Part shown: positions 30,874 through 39,351 of the stretch, in pieces
How the letters are laid out: the number at the start of each line of letters is the position of its first letter
Numbering within the stretch: position 1 is the stretch's first letter
Assembly: GCF_000382245.1 (NCBI RefSeq)
Contig: NZ_KB907863.1
Span: 33,425 to 97,424 of the forward strand
Origin: Kushneria aurantia DSM 21353
Lineage (GTDB): Bacteria > Pseudomonadota > Gammaproteobacteria > Pseudomonadales > Halomonadaceae
Reading direction: 5' to 3'
Length of the DNA: 64,000 bases
The notes under the pieces: generated by a model
Seen by the model: only the letters and a program-made list of their open reading frames with translations
Told to the model about the DNA's origin: nothing
Databases searched by the model: none
Translations under genes and position numbers: made by a program

Positions 30874-31393
30874 AAAAACGATTGCCAGCGTTGTCGGCGG
30901 TGGCACCCTGGCGATCGCCGCTGCCATCGTATCCCCCTGGGAGGGCACCAGGCTCGAGTCCTACCAGGATTCTGTCGGCGTCTGGACGGTCTGCACCGGG
31001 CACACCGCAACCGCAGCACCCGGGCAGACGCGCACGCCGGAAGCGTGCCGCGACCTGCTGGAATCCGATCTCGGCGCCGCCCTGGCAGCGGTCAATCGCC
31101 ACGTCGAGTATCCGATCAGCAACATGACCCGCGCTGCCCTGGTGTCGTTTGCATACAACGTCGGCGAGGGCGCGTTCGAACGCTCCACGCTGCTCGAAAA
31201 GCTCAACGCCGGTGACGTGCGAGGTGCCTGTAACGAGCTGCCCAAATGGGTCTATGCCGGTGGCCAGCGTCTGCGCGGGCTGGCAAAGCGCCGCGCGAAT
31301 GAGCGACAGGTGTGTCTCGATGGCATCGAGCGGCCATCTGTGGTGTACAGCGACGGATGGACGGCAAGGCTGCAGCTCGAGGTGTCCCCATGA
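30860..31393 (+). CDS. Signal-arrest-release endolysin, GH24 lysozyme
   Basis: A 177-residue T4/P22-type muramidase that cuts the glycan strands of murein. The catalytic triad is E28 (SPWEGTRL), D37 (YQDSVG) and T43 (VWTVCTG), with the usual spacing of 9 and 6. The first 25 residues (KTIASVVGGGTLAIAAAIVS) are a weakly hydrophobic, Gly/Ala-rich signal-arrest-release segment, so the enzyme is exported by Sec and activated when the holin depolarises the membrane. Confidence 0.92.
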   Translation: MRVGRKTIASVVGGGTLAIAAAIVSPWEGTRLESYQDSVGVWTVCTGHTATAAPGQTRTPEACRDLLESDLGAALAAVNRHVEYPISNMTRAALVSFAYNVGEGAFERSTLLEKLNAGDVRGACNELPKWVYAGGQRLRGLAKRRANERQVCLDGIERPSVVYSDGWTARLQLEVSP

Positions 31394-31872
31394 TCGGTGC
31401 TATCGGGTCGTTGTTCGGTCGTGCTGCCGGGCGCATCGGCGTCAAAGGCGTGATTATCGTTTTGATCGTGATTGGCGTGGCGGGGATGTCGGCCGCGCTG
31501 CGCGTGCAGACGCTCAAGGTCGATAACGTCGAGCAGGCGCGCGACGCCGCTGTCAATGCGCTGGCTCAGGCCGAGGGCACCATCCAGTGGCAACGCAGTC
31601 AGTTTGCCGCAACCATTCAGGCGCTGGAGCAGCGCGACGCCGCCCTGCAACAGGTAGCAGAGCGCATCAGGATGCAGCGAGAGCAGTTGGATCAACTGGA
31701 GACAAGCGATGCGCAGACCAGCGATTGGCTCGATCAGCCTGTGCCTGCTGGTGTGGCTGGCTGGGTGCGCGACCTCTCCCAGCCCGATTCCAACACCGGC
31801 GTGGCCGACAGTGCCAGCGTACCTGACAACACCACTGCCGGCGCCGACACGAACGGCGAGCAGCAACCGTGA
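31390..31872 (+). CDS. Inner-membrane spanin (Rz-like)
   Basis: A 160-residue protein with one N-terminal membrane anchor (GVKGVIIVLIVIGVAGMSA, about residues 17-35) and a long periplasmic coiled coil (ARDAAVNALAQAEGTIQWQR, RDAALQQVAERIRMQREQ). It overlaps the endolysin by 4 bases and contains the outer-membrane spanin gene in another frame, the classic nested Rz/Rz1 pair that fuses the membranes at lysis. Confidence 0.88.
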   Translation: MIGAIGSLFGRAAGRIGVKGVIIVLIVIGVAGMSAALRVQTLKVDNVEQARDAAVNALAQAEGTIQWQRSQFAATIQALEQRDAALQQVAERIRMQREQLDQLETSDAQTSDWLDQPVPAGVAGWVRDLSQPDSNTGVADSASVPDNTTAGADTNGEQQP

Positions 31873-31975
31873 CCTTCTCGACCTGCTTGCCGACTACGAG
31901 TCGCTGCGCCGACGTGCCAATGCCGATCGGCTGGCCGTCGAGCGGATCATCAGGCATGAGCCTTCCTCGCCGTGA
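31709..31975 (+). CDS. Outer-membrane spanin lipoprotein (Rz1-like), nested
   Basis: Eighty-eight residues, starting inside Rz in another frame and running past its end. It has a lipoprotein signal (MRRPAIGSISLCLLVWLAGC) with lipobox LAGC, a proline-rich mature part (SPSPIPTPAWPTVPAYL) and a C-terminal helix. These are the Rz1 hallmarks. Confidence 0.88.
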   Translation: MRRPAIGSISLCLLVWLAGCATSPSPIPTPAWPTVPAYLTTPLPAPTRTASSNRDLLDLLADYESLRRRANADRLAVERIIRHEPSSP

Positions 31976-32067
31976 GGCGACACGCCGCGCTGTGAAGCGC
32001 TGCGACACCACCGGCTCGCCGTGAGGCGCCCGGTTTTTGAGTTTCCGCCGCGCCGGTTTTCCGGCGC
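31968..32067. repeat. Array of four hairpins between lysis and packaging genes
   Basis: In 100 bases: CGCC-GTGA-GGCG (31968-31979), GCGCT-GTGA-AGCGC (31986-31999), CGCC-GTGA-GGCG (32017-32028), and GCGCCGG-TTTT-CCGGCGC (about 32050-32067). Three of four have the same GTGA tetraloop. No gene is seen here. It could be a packaging-site region, a processing or translation-control RNA, or a terminator cluster. Confidence 0.6.
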
Positions 32068-32104
32068 CGCAGCAATGGAGACGCCGCTCGTGAGAGCCGC
32101 GTGA

Positions 32105-32710
32105 ATGACCATGGCGAGATCCCGATACGACTGGGAGGCCATCGAGCGGGATTACCGCACCGGCCAGTACACCCTGCAACAACTCTCCGACATCCATGGC
32201 CCGAGCCGCTCTCGCATCAGCCGTCACGCCTCAGAGGGCGGTTGGCAGAAAGACCTGACCCAGGCAGTTGCGCAGCGCACCCGCGAGAAGTTGTCGCGCC
32301 AGCAGCACGAAGAGGTGCGCGAGGGGGTGCGGGCGCCAACCGACGAAGAACTGATCGAGTCGGCCTCTGATAACAACGTGCTGGTGCAGGCGTGCCATCG
32401 GCAGCGCCTCAAACAGTATCGCGAGATGGCCAACCGCTACGCGAAGCTACTGCAGAGCCAGATGGCGCGCGACACGATCACGGTGCAGACCAAAAGCGGC
32501 GACCCGGCAGAAGTCGACACGCCGCTGAAGTACCTGGGCGAATGCATGACCTATGGCACCCGCGCCCTGGAGAGCGTGATCAAACTGGAGCGCCAGGCCT
32601 ACGGCATGGACGAGGAGAATGCCGACCATCCCCCGGAGCGCGAGCTGACCGACGACGAGCTGGACGCTCAGATCGCCCGCTACGCCGCTCAGGTGGATGG
32701 TGAGCAGTGA
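32105..32710 (+). CDS. Terminase small subunit (probable)
   Basis: A 201-residue protein directly before the large terminase. The N-terminus is a helix-turn-helix (WEAIERDYRTGQYTLQQLSDIHGPSRSRISRHASEGGW, in blocks), as used by phage small terminases to recognise the packaging site; the rest is helical and acidic. It overlaps the next gene by 14 bases. ATG 32105 or 32111 are both possible starts. Confidence 0.82.
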   Translation: MTMARSRYDWEAIERDYRTGQYTLQQLSDIHGPSRSRISRHASEGGWQKDLTQAVAQRTREKLSRQQHEEVREGVRAPTDEELIESASDNNVLVQACHRQRLKQYREMANRYAKLLQSQMARDTITVQTKSGDPAEVDTPLKYLGECMTYGTRALESVIKLERQAYGMDEENADHPPERELTDDELDAQIARYAAQVDGEQ

Positions 32711-33416
32711 TCATCGCAACGCCAAACTGGCGCTGCTGCGCGCGCTTCAGGAGAGAGACAGGAGGCGCCGCTACAACCTGATCGATCAGCTGTTCCCGGA
32801 TAACGGACTGCTGCGCCGCGAGCTGTACCCGCGCCACATGGAGTTCTTCCGCGCCGGCGCCTTCCATCGTGAACGGCTTTTTCTGGCCGCCAACCGCGTT
32901 GGCAAAACCATTGCCGGCGGCGGAGAGTGTACGTGGCACCTGACCGGTGACTATCCGCACTGGTGGCCGGGGCGGCGCTTTACGCGGGCGACCTGGGGCA
33001 TGGCAGCCGGCGACACCAGCCAGACCACCCGCGACATTATCCAGCACAAGCTGTGCGGCGGGCTGTGGGGCACCGATGAATGGGGCACGGGACTGATACC
33101 GCGGCACCGGCTGGGCAAGCCGACGCCATCGCGCGGCATCGCCAATCTCTATGAGGAAATTCCGGTACGGCACATCAGCGGCGACTGGTCGCGGCTCAAG
33201 CTGCGCAGCTACGACCAGGGCCGGCGCATCTTTCAGGGCACCGAGCTGGATTTTTTCTGGCCCGACGAGGAAGTGCCGCAGGATGTCTACGAAGAGGGGC
33301 TGATCCGCACCATGACCACCGGCGGTATGATCATGATGACCTTCACCCCGCTTCAGGGTCTGACGCCGCTGGTGGTGTCATTTTTGGAGTCACGGCACGA
33401 ACAGGAGCCGGTATGA
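32697..33416 (+). CDS. Terminase large subunit, ATPase half
   Basis: A 239-residue protein holding only the packaging ATPase. The Walker A variant is LAANRVGKTIAGG (residues 63-75), the adenine-binding region is upstream, and Walker B is LDFFWPDEEVP near residue 190, followed by the coupling motif MIMMTFTPLQG. In most related phages this ATPase is fused to the nuclease in one protein of about 480 residues. Here it stops at HEQEPV and the nuclease half starts in another frame with ATGA overlap. Confidence 0.88.
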   Translation: MVSSDHRNAKLALLRALQERDRRRRYNLIDQLFPDNGLLRRELYPRHMEFFRAGAFHRERLFLAANRVGKTIAGGGECTWHLTGDYPHWWPGRRFTRATWGMAAGDTSQTTRDIIQHKLCGGLWGTDEWGTGLIPRHRLGKPTPSRGIANLYEEIPVRHISGDWSRLKLRSYDQGRRIFQGTELDFFWPDEEVPQDVYEEGLIRTMTTGGMIMMTFTPLQGLTPLVVSFLESRHEQEPV

Positions 33417-34135
33417 GCCGCTATACCGTGCAGGCAGGATGGGACGATGTCCCGCACCTGAGCGAGCAGGACAAGTCGGAGCTGCGCGCCTCGCTGTCGC
33501 CGCATCAGGCCGACGCCCGCTCTAAAGGCATCCCCAGCCTGGGCGCCGGCGCGATCTTTCCCGTACCGGAAGAGGATATTGTCTGTGACCCCTTTCAGAT
33601 TCCCGCCTGGTGGCCACGGCTCTATGGACTGGACGTGGGCTGGAACAAGACCGCTGCCATCTGGAGCGCGCTGGATCGCGACACCGACACGCTCTACCTC
33701 AACAGCGAGCACTATCGCGGCCAGGCGGAAGCGGCGGTGCATGCCAAGGCGATCCGCATGCGCGGCGAGTGGATACCCGGCGTCATCGACCATGCCGCCC
33801 GCGGCCGCAGCCAGACCGACGGCAAGACGCTGTTTTCGCTCTACAAGGGCGAGGGGCTGCACCTGCACAACGCCGAGAAGGCCGTCGAAGCAGGTTTGAT
33901 GGCAATGCTGGAGCGGCTTTCTACCGGGCGCCTGCAGGTGTTTTCGACGCTCCAGCACTGGCTGGCCGAATATCGGCTCTACCGCCGCGACGAGAAGGGG
34001 CGAGTGGTGAAGGAAAACGATCACCTGATGGATGCCAGCCGCTATCTGGTCATGGGGCTGCACCACGCCACGACGCGACCGATCGAGCGCGCCCCCGGCG
34101 CCGCAATGCCGGGTGACCTGACGACAGGATACTGA
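33413..34135 (+). CDS. Terminase large subunit, nuclease half
   Basis: A 240-residue protein starting MSRYTVQAGWDDVPHL. It contains the RNase H-like headful nuclease: GLDVGWNKTAAIW with the first catalytic Asp, IDHAARGRSQTDG, and NDHLMDASRYLV with the last Asp. ARSKGIPSLGAGAIFPVPEEDI is also typical of the internal part of single-chain terminases. AGGAG lies 5 bases before ATG 33413, inside the end of the ATPase gene, so separate translation is plausible. No slippery heptamer is visible at the joint. Confidence 0.88.
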   Translation: MSRYTVQAGWDDVPHLSEQDKSELRASLSPHQADARSKGIPSLGAGAIFPVPEEDIVCDPFQIPAWWPRLYGLDVGWNKTAAIWSALDRDTDTLYLNSEHYRGQAEAAVHAKAIRMRGEWIPGVIDHAARGRSQTDGKTLFSLYKGEGLHLHNAEKAVEAGLMAMLERLSTGRLQVFSTLQHWLAEYRLYRRDEKGRVVKENDHLMDASRYLVMGLHHATTRPIERAPGAAMPGDLTTGY

Positions 34136-34136
34136 C

Positions 34137-36275
34137 ATGGCAGAACCCGCGACTGTCGAGATGACAGACGACACCGAGGCGCAGGAGGGCGAGCGCCAGA
34201 AGAGGGAAGCGCTGCTCGACGCGCTGGGCGGCAAGCTGCAGCGTCTCGCCCAGGAGCAGGTGAGCGCGCGCCAGTCGATCGAGCAGCGCTGGCTGGAGGA
34301 CCTGCGCCAGTATCACGGTGAGTACACCCCGGATGAAAAGGAGCGCATGCGACGCAACGGCAGCTCGCAGGTCTACGTCAATATCACTCGCAACAAGACC
34401 CGCGCCGGGCAGTCGCGTCTGGCCGACATGCTGCTGCCCAACGATGACCGCAACTGGGCCATCAAGCCCACACCCGAGCCGCAGATGTCGGTCATGGGCG
34501 GCGAGGCCGATCAGCAGCAGCTGCACGAACAGGCAGAAGAGGCGGCGCGCGGCATGCAGCGTCGTATCGAGGATGACCTGACCGAGGCGCGCTATAACGC
34601 CATCATGCGCGACGTGATCGGCGACATTGCGCGACTGGGCGTAGGTATCGCCAAGGGACCGATTGTCGTCAATCGCCAGCGCCGCGCATGGCGACAGAAT
34701 GAGCAGACCGGTTACCGCGTACTGGAGATGATGGATGAGCTGCGCGCCGGGCTGTCACGCCTTGACCCCTGGGATTTTTTCCCGGACATGAGCGCGGCGT
34801 CGATGGGAGAGGCCGAGTTCGTATTCGAGCGCAAGATGCTCAACCGCAAGCAACTGCGCGAACTGGCCGGCCTGCCCGGCGTGATCGAAAGCCAGCTGCG
34901 CGCCGTGCTGGAGCAGGATGCGGAGGGCCACCGCATCAGCCAGGACTACCGGCAGGACCTGCGTGCGATTACCGGCGTCGATACCCTTGCCGCCAGGGGC
35001 CGCTGGGAACTGTGGGAGTACTGGGGGCCGCTCGACAAGGATGAGCTGCGTAGCGCCGGCGTTGATGATATCGATGATGACCCGCTGATCGAATACAACG
35101 GCTGCGTGCTGTTCGTGGGTGAGCACGTCATCAAGGCCAGCCTCAACCCGCTGGACAGCGGCGAGTTGCCCTATAGCGTCAGTAACTGGGAGGAGGACGA
35201 CGCCAGCATCTTCGGCTTCGGCATCCCTTACCTGATGCGCGACCCGCAGCGGATCGCGGCCAGCACCTGGCGCATGATCATGGACAACGCCGGCCTGACC
35301 AGCGGCCCGCAGATCGTCGTCAATCGCAACATGGTCAAGCCGGTTGACGGCGACTGGCGCATCACCCCGCGCAAGTTGTGGGAGTATAGCGGCGACGGGC
35401 GTATCGATCAGGCTTTCCACGCCTTCAACGTGCAGGCCAATCAGTCCGGGCTCTACAGCATATTCGAAGCGGCCCAGCAACTCGCCGATACCCAGACCAA
35501 TCTGCCCATACTGCTGCAGGGCGAGGGCGCCAGTGGCGGCCCCGGCGCGAAGACCGCAACCGGCATGCAGATGTTGATGAACAACTCCAACATCGTGCTG
35601 CGCAGCGCGGTCAAGAATTTCGATGATGGCATCACCGAGCCGCTGATTCGCCGCTTCTACGACTGGCACATGGCCTACGGCGATGACGAGGCGATCAAGG
35701 GCGACTTTGCCATCGTGGCACGCGGTTCCAGCGTGCTGATTGAGCGTCAGGAGCAGCAGGAAAAGCTGCTCATGCTGGCGCAGATCGCCGCCAACAACCC
35801 CGAGTTTGCCCGCTCAACAGAGTGGCAGGGACTCTATCGCGAGATCGTCCGCTCGATGTCGGTGCCGGCCGAGAACGTGCTCAAGGATGAACAGACCGTC
35901 GAGCAGGAGGCGCAGCAGCAGGGGCAGGAGATGCCGCCCGAGCTACAGATGCAGATGGCCGAACAGCAGCTCAAGGAGCAGAAATTCCAGTTCGAGCAGC
36001 AGAAAGCCCAATGGGATGCCCAGCTCAAACAGCAGGAGATGCAGTTTGAGCATCGCCATCAGGCGGCAAAGCTGGCGCAGGAGCGTGAGATCAAACTATC
36101 CGAGCTGGCGCTCAAGCAGGAGATGACGCTGGCACAGTTGAAAGCAAAACTGGACATCGACAGCGCCCGCATCCAGAACGACCGCGAGACCGCCGCCGCC
36201 AACCTGATGGATAGCCAGAACCGTCGCCAGGCAAAAGAACAGAACATGGATATGGGGTATGACAGCTATGGCTGA
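34137..36275 (+). CDS. Portal protein (podovirus head-tail connector)
   Basis: A 712-residue portal that forms the ring through which DNA is packaged. Features: RLAQEQVSARQSIEQRWLEDLRQYHG at the start, NITRNKTRAGQSRLADMLLPNDDRNWAI, PYLMRDPQRIAASTWRMIMDNAGLTSGPQIVV in the stem region, and a long Gln-rich coiled coil from about residue 590 to 700. Such long C-terminal barrels are known in P22-type portals. It starts one base after the terminase nuclease stop. Confidence 0.9.
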   Translation: MAEPATVEMTDDTEAQEGERQKREALLDALGGKLQRLAQEQVSARQSIEQRWLEDLRQYHGEYTPDEKERMRRNGSSQVYVNITRNKTRAGQSRLADMLLPNDDRNWAIKPTPEPQMSVMGGEADQQQLHEQAEEAARGMQRRIEDDLTEARYNAIMRDVIGDIARLGVGIAKGPIVVNRQRRAWRQNEQTGYRVLEMMDELRAGLSRLDPWDFFPDMSAASMGEAEFVFERKMLNRKQLRELAGLPGVIESQLRAVLEQDAEGHRISQDYRQDLRAITGVDTLAARGRWELWEYWGPLDKDELRSAGVDDIDDDPLIEYNGCVLFVGEHVIKASLNPLDSGELPYSVSNWEEDDASIFGFGIPYLMRDPQRIAASTWRMIMDNAGLTSGPQIVVNRNMVKPVDGDWRITPRKLWEYSGDGRIDQAFHAFNVQANQSGLYSIFEAAQQLADTQTNLPILLQGEGASGGPGAKTATGMQMLMNNSNIVLRSAVKNFDDGITEPLIRRFYDWHMAYGDDEAIKGDFAIVARGSSVLIERQEQQEKLLMLAQIAANNPEFARSTEWQGLYREIVRSMSVPAENVLKDEQTVEQEAQQQGQEMPPELQMQMAEQQLKEQKFQFEQQKAQWDAQLKQQEMQFEHRHQAAKLAQEREIKLSELALKQEMTLAQLKAKLDIDSARIQNDRETAAANLMDSQNRRQAKEQNMDMGYDSYG

Positions 36276-36471
36276 TATCGACCGCCACAGCGCTACCTGG
36301 CGAGCATTGGAGCAGCACCTGCGACAGCGCCGCCAGTCCACAGTCGAGGCGCTGATCAGCGGCAGCCCGCATGACGAGCGCCGCCGCGGCGAGATCAGGA
36401 TGATCGATGAACTGCTGGCGCTGGCCGCGCCGGCAGAACAGGACGCGCCGCCACCCGTCACCTACGACTGA
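36268..36471 (+). CDS. Small structural-block protein, unknown
   Basis: A 67-residue helical protein (MADIDRHSATWRALEQHLRQRRQ..., RRGEIRMIDELLAL). It overlaps the portal stop by 8 bases; an ATG nine bases upstream is also possible. Short helical proteins are common between portal and scaffold in podoviruses. Function unknown. Confidence 0.65.
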   Translation: MADIDRHSATWRALEQHLRQRRQSTVEALISGSPHDERRRGEIRMIDELLALAAPAEQDAPPPVTYD

Positions 36472-36521
36472 CCACCCGGCCCGCAGGGGCCATCATCACA
36501 GCCGATCGGGAGATCCGCTTT

Positions 36522-37505
36522 ATGGCAGAGCAGAGCGCCAATTCACCGACCCCTGAGGCGCAGGCGTCGGAAAACAACCAGCACCAGCCCGGACAGGAAG
36601 AGGACTTTGATGCCGCCTTTGCCGAATACGCCAGCGGCACAAGCGCTGATCATGACACACCGGAACCGCAGGCCGGCGGCAATGGAAACGACAGCGAGGA
36701 AGAGCCCCCGGAGCCGTCATCGGATGACGAGCATCCGGCGCCTTCCGAGCGCGAACGCCAACTGATGTCGCAACTGGAGCGCCTGCAGCAATCGGAGGCC
36801 AGCCAGCGCGGCCGAGTGGGGGCGTTGCAGCGCCAGATCAACGCGTTTCGTCGTCAGCAGGCCGGCCAGCCGCCCCGGGAGGCGCCGCAAAACGGCCAGC
36901 CATCTGCCGGATCATCGACCAAAAGCGAGCCCCGCAAGGAGAACCAGCAGGAACGCGATACCAAACAGGCGGCCGCCGAGGCCGTCGGCAGCGAGGACTG
37001 GGAGTCGCTCAAACAGGACTTTCCCGACATCGCCCGCGCGCTCGAGTCCCGGCTCGATCAGGACCGGCAACAGCGAGCGCACCTTGAGCAGCAGATTGCA
37101 GAGATGCAGTCGACTGTGCAGCCCATGCAGGAGCAGGCCCATCAGCAGTATCTCGACGGTCAGATGCGCGCCCTCGAGGCCCGCCACACTGACTGGCAGG
37201 AGGTCGTGAATGCGCCAGCGTTTCAGCAATGGCTGAACCAGCAGCCTGACCGCGTGCAGGCCATGATGGAGAGCGAGGACGCCGCCGAAGCGGCCGCGTT
37301 ACTCGATTTCTACAAGGGCTCGCAGCAGCAGGCCGGCAGCAACGATCGTGCCGCCGCACAGCAGGCGGAACGCGATCGTCGCCAGCAGCGACTGGCGCAG
37401 TCTCAGGCACCGCAGCGACGCGGCACCGGACAGCGCCATGCCGCCCCGGAGGATTTCGAGGCGGCATTCAAACACTACGCCAGCCAGCCATCACGCCAAT
37501 CCTGA
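36522..37505 (+). CDS. Scaffolding protein (probable)
   Basis: A 327-residue, highly charged, Gln/Glu-rich protein without hydrophobic core, immediately before the capsid gene. Long coiled coils occur at about residues 75-110 and 175-215. The motif EDFDAAFAEYASG near residue 27 recurs as EDFEAAFKHYASQ at the C-terminus. Scaffold proteins assemble capsid shells and leave before maturation; this call rests on position and composition. Confidence 0.78.
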   Translation: MAEQSANSPTPEAQASENNQHQPGQEEDFDAAFAEYASGTSADHDTPEPQAGGNGNDSEEEPPEPSSDDEHPAPSERERQLMSQLERLQQSEASQRGRVGALQRQINAFRRQQAGQPPREAPQNGQPSAGSSTKSEPRKENQQERDTKQAAAEAVGSEDWESLKQDFPDIARALESRLDQDRQQRAHLEQQIAEMQSTVQPMQEQAHQQYLDGQMRALEARHTDWQEVVNAPAFQQWLNQQPDRVQAMMESEDAAEAAALLDFYKGSQQQAGSNDRAAAQQAERDRRQQRLAQSQAPQRRGTGQRHAAPEDFEAAFKHYASQPSRQS

Positions 37506-37519
37506 TGAGGTACTGACTC

Positions 37520-37920
37520 ATGCCACGCACCACCTACGGCGATATTTCCCAGCGCACCGCTGCCTGGGCCGCCGCTAAAATGCTGTCCCACGCGGAGCCC
37601 ATTCTGGTGCTCTCGAAGTTCGGACAGTCAAAACCTCTGCCGAAGAACAAGGCCGATACGGTGAAATTTCGCCGGCCGGTCCCGTTCCCGGCGCAGACCA
37701 CACCGCTCGCCGAGGGCGTGACACCCACCGCGCGCCAGATGGCGTATGAAGACGTGACCGTCACCATCAAACAGTGGGGCGATGTGGTCGAGATCACCGA
37801 CGTGGTCGATGACCTGGCCGAAGACCCGGTGCTCTCCGATGCCTCGCAGCTGTGCGGTGAACAGGCCTCCGAAACCATCGAGCTGCAGACCTGGGGCGCC
37901 CTGCGTGCCGGCACTAACGT
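37520..37920 (+). CDS. Major capsid protein, exon 1 (N4-gp56 family)
   Basis: Exon 1 encodes residues 1-133 plus two bases of codon 134. MPRTTYGDISQRTAAWAAAKMLSHAEP, VKFRRPVPFPAQTTPLAEGVTPTA and YEDVTVTIKQWGDVVEITDVVDDLAEDPVL are signatures of the N4-gp56 capsid family. Reading on without splicing reaches a stop at 37939 after NECAA. Splicing to 38657 restores a codon GTG and continues FYATGASRSAVADR, giving 336 residues in one frame (401 + 610 bases). GAGG precedes ATG 37520. Confidence 0.88.
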
Positions 37921-38656
37921 AAACGAATGCGCTGCCTAAGAGGTAACTCTCAGGCCGACACCGAAACTGATTAACGGGGAACCCTAAAGCTGGCATAATG
38001 GCCTGTGTGACCTGCCTTCAAGGAGAAAGCAAGTGGCGCAGAAGCTGGCAATGGCAACCCGAGGCAAGCAAGACCAGACAGCTATCCAGATCAGCTACCT
38101 AGCCGGCATTCTTGATGCGGATGGAAGCATCTCCATATCGAAGATGAAGGCCGGAGCGCAGCGCACAACGGCGCCGCGCTATGTGCTGACCATCAACGTG
38201 GTCAACACCAGCAGGGAGTTGATGGAATGGCTGGTTGAGGCCTTCAGCGGACGCTACAAAGTCCGACGCAAGGCGCAGGGCAATCATCGAGCCACTTACG
38301 ACTGGTGGTTCAATAACGGCAAAGCCCTGCCCCTACTCAAGACGGTTGAGCCCTACTTGCTCATCAAGAAAGAGCGCGTTCTGCTGGCAATCGAATTTCT
38401 CGAGGGATGGGTTACGATCCATGGTGGTAGGGGATCGAAAACCCCTGTCGAGGAAGTCGAGCGCCGGGAAGCGTTCTATCAGAAGATGAAGCAGTTGAAC
38501 CGGACTGGCCTGTGCAGCCGCAACGACTAAGTGTTTCGGCTCCTGCTGGCTTAGCAGGATGATGCGATAGTCTGAACTCACGGGAAACCGTGAGAGGGGT
38601 GGTTGAAGTGCCGCCCCCGCCACCAAGGATTGGTGGTCATCCAAGTAACAGATTTG
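37921..38656 (+). ncRNA. Group I self-splicing intron in the capsid gene
   Basis: A 736-base insertion splits the capsid frame exactly. The 5' exon ends in U and the intron ends in G, as group I introns require. The last exon bases CGU can pair with GCG at 37929-37931, giving a terminal U-G wobble (P1). The 3' part has GATAGTCTGAACTC followed by a GAAA-capped hairpin CTCACGGG-AAA-CCGTGAG, typical of P7 and P9. GGGGAACCCUAAAG in the 5' part resembles the P4/P5 region. An endonuclease frame lies between these halves. The exact fold was judged by eye. Confidence 0.85.
38033..38530 (+). CDS. LAGLIDADG homing endonuclease (intron-encoded)
   Basis: A 165-residue single-motif LAGLIDADG protein: YLAGILDADGSISISKMK near residue 23. 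One motif means it acts as a homodimer that cuts an intron-less capsid gene and starts intron homing; some also help splicing. GTG 38033 has AGGAG seven bases upstream. It is fully inside the intron and its frame ends before the 3' core helices. C-terminal KKERVLLAIEFLEGW is typical of phage and organelle members. Confidence 0.9.
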   Translation: MAQKLAMATRGKQDQTAIQISYLAGILDADGSISISKMKAGAQRTTAPRYVLTINVVNTSRELMEWLVEAFSGRYKVRRKAQGNHRATYDWWFNNGKALPLLKTVEPYLLIKKERVLLAIEFLEGWVTIHGGRGSKTPVEEVERREAFYQKMKQLNRTGLCSRND

Positions 38657-39266
38657 GTTCTACGCCACCGGCGCGAGCCGCTCGGCAGTGGCAGACAGGA
38701 TCACTCTGGGCAGGCAGCGGGCGATTACGCGCTCTCTCAAGTCCAACCGGGCGAAAAAGGTCACGTCGATGGTGTCGGCATCGCCCAACTACGCCACCGA
38801 GCCTGTCGATGCCGCTTTTATCGCTTTCGCACACACCGATTGCGAGGCGGATATTCGCGACATGCCCGGCTTCACACCCACCGAGAAGTACGGCTCGATG
38901 AAGGCGCTGCCGCACGAGATCGGCAAGGTGGAGGATGTGCGTTATATCCTCTCACCGGTGCTGACCAAGTGGGAAGATGCTGGCGCCGCCGGTGCAGACG
39001 GTGCCCCCATCACCAATGTGGTCTCCACCGGCGGCACCAATGCTGACGTCTACCCGGTGGTGTACGTGGGCAAGGAGTTCTACGGCCTGATCCCGCTCAA
39101 GGGCGCGAACGCCATCACGCCGATGGTGCTCAACCCCAACAACCCGCGCGGCGGCGATCCGCTGGGACAGCGCGGCAGTGTCGGCTGGAAGTCCTACTTC
39201 GTGGCCAAAATCCTCAACGAGGGGTGGGGGGCGCGACTGGAGTGCGCAGTCAGCAATCTCGGCTGA
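38657..39266 (+). CDS. Major capsid protein, exon 2
   Basis: Exon 2 starts with the base completing codon 134 and continues FYATGASRSAVADRITLGRQ, then KKVTSMVSASPNYATEPVDAAFIAFAHTD, GFTPTEKYGSMKALPHEIGKVEDVRYILSPVL and a conserved end, all N4-gp56-type. An internal GTG at 38688 could start an unspliced fragment, but it lacks the N-terminal arm needed for a capsomer. A terminator lies 33 bases after the stop. Confidence 0.88.
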
Positions 39267-39298
39267 TCGCAGTCCGCCACCTTTTACCCACCATCTGA

Positions 39299-39322
39299 AG
39301 CCTGCCAACCGGCGGGCTTTTT
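39299..39322 (+). terminator. Terminator after the capsid gene
   Basis: GCCTGCC-AACC-GGCGGGC (one G-T pair) followed by five T. It lies between capsid and the next structural gene and may lower downstream expression relative to capsid. Confidence 0.75.
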
Positions 39323-39351
39323 GCGACTACGACATGCCGTGAGGTATCGCA

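Noticed and set aside
33405..33420. Programmed frameshift joining the terminase halves
   Set aside because: No slippery heptamer or downstream pseudoknot was evident, while an AGGAG-ATG reinitiation signal is present; frameshifting is not excluded.
38590..39046. Alternative frames over capsid exon 2
   Set aside because: They are out of frame with the N4-gp56-type sequence that splicing restores.
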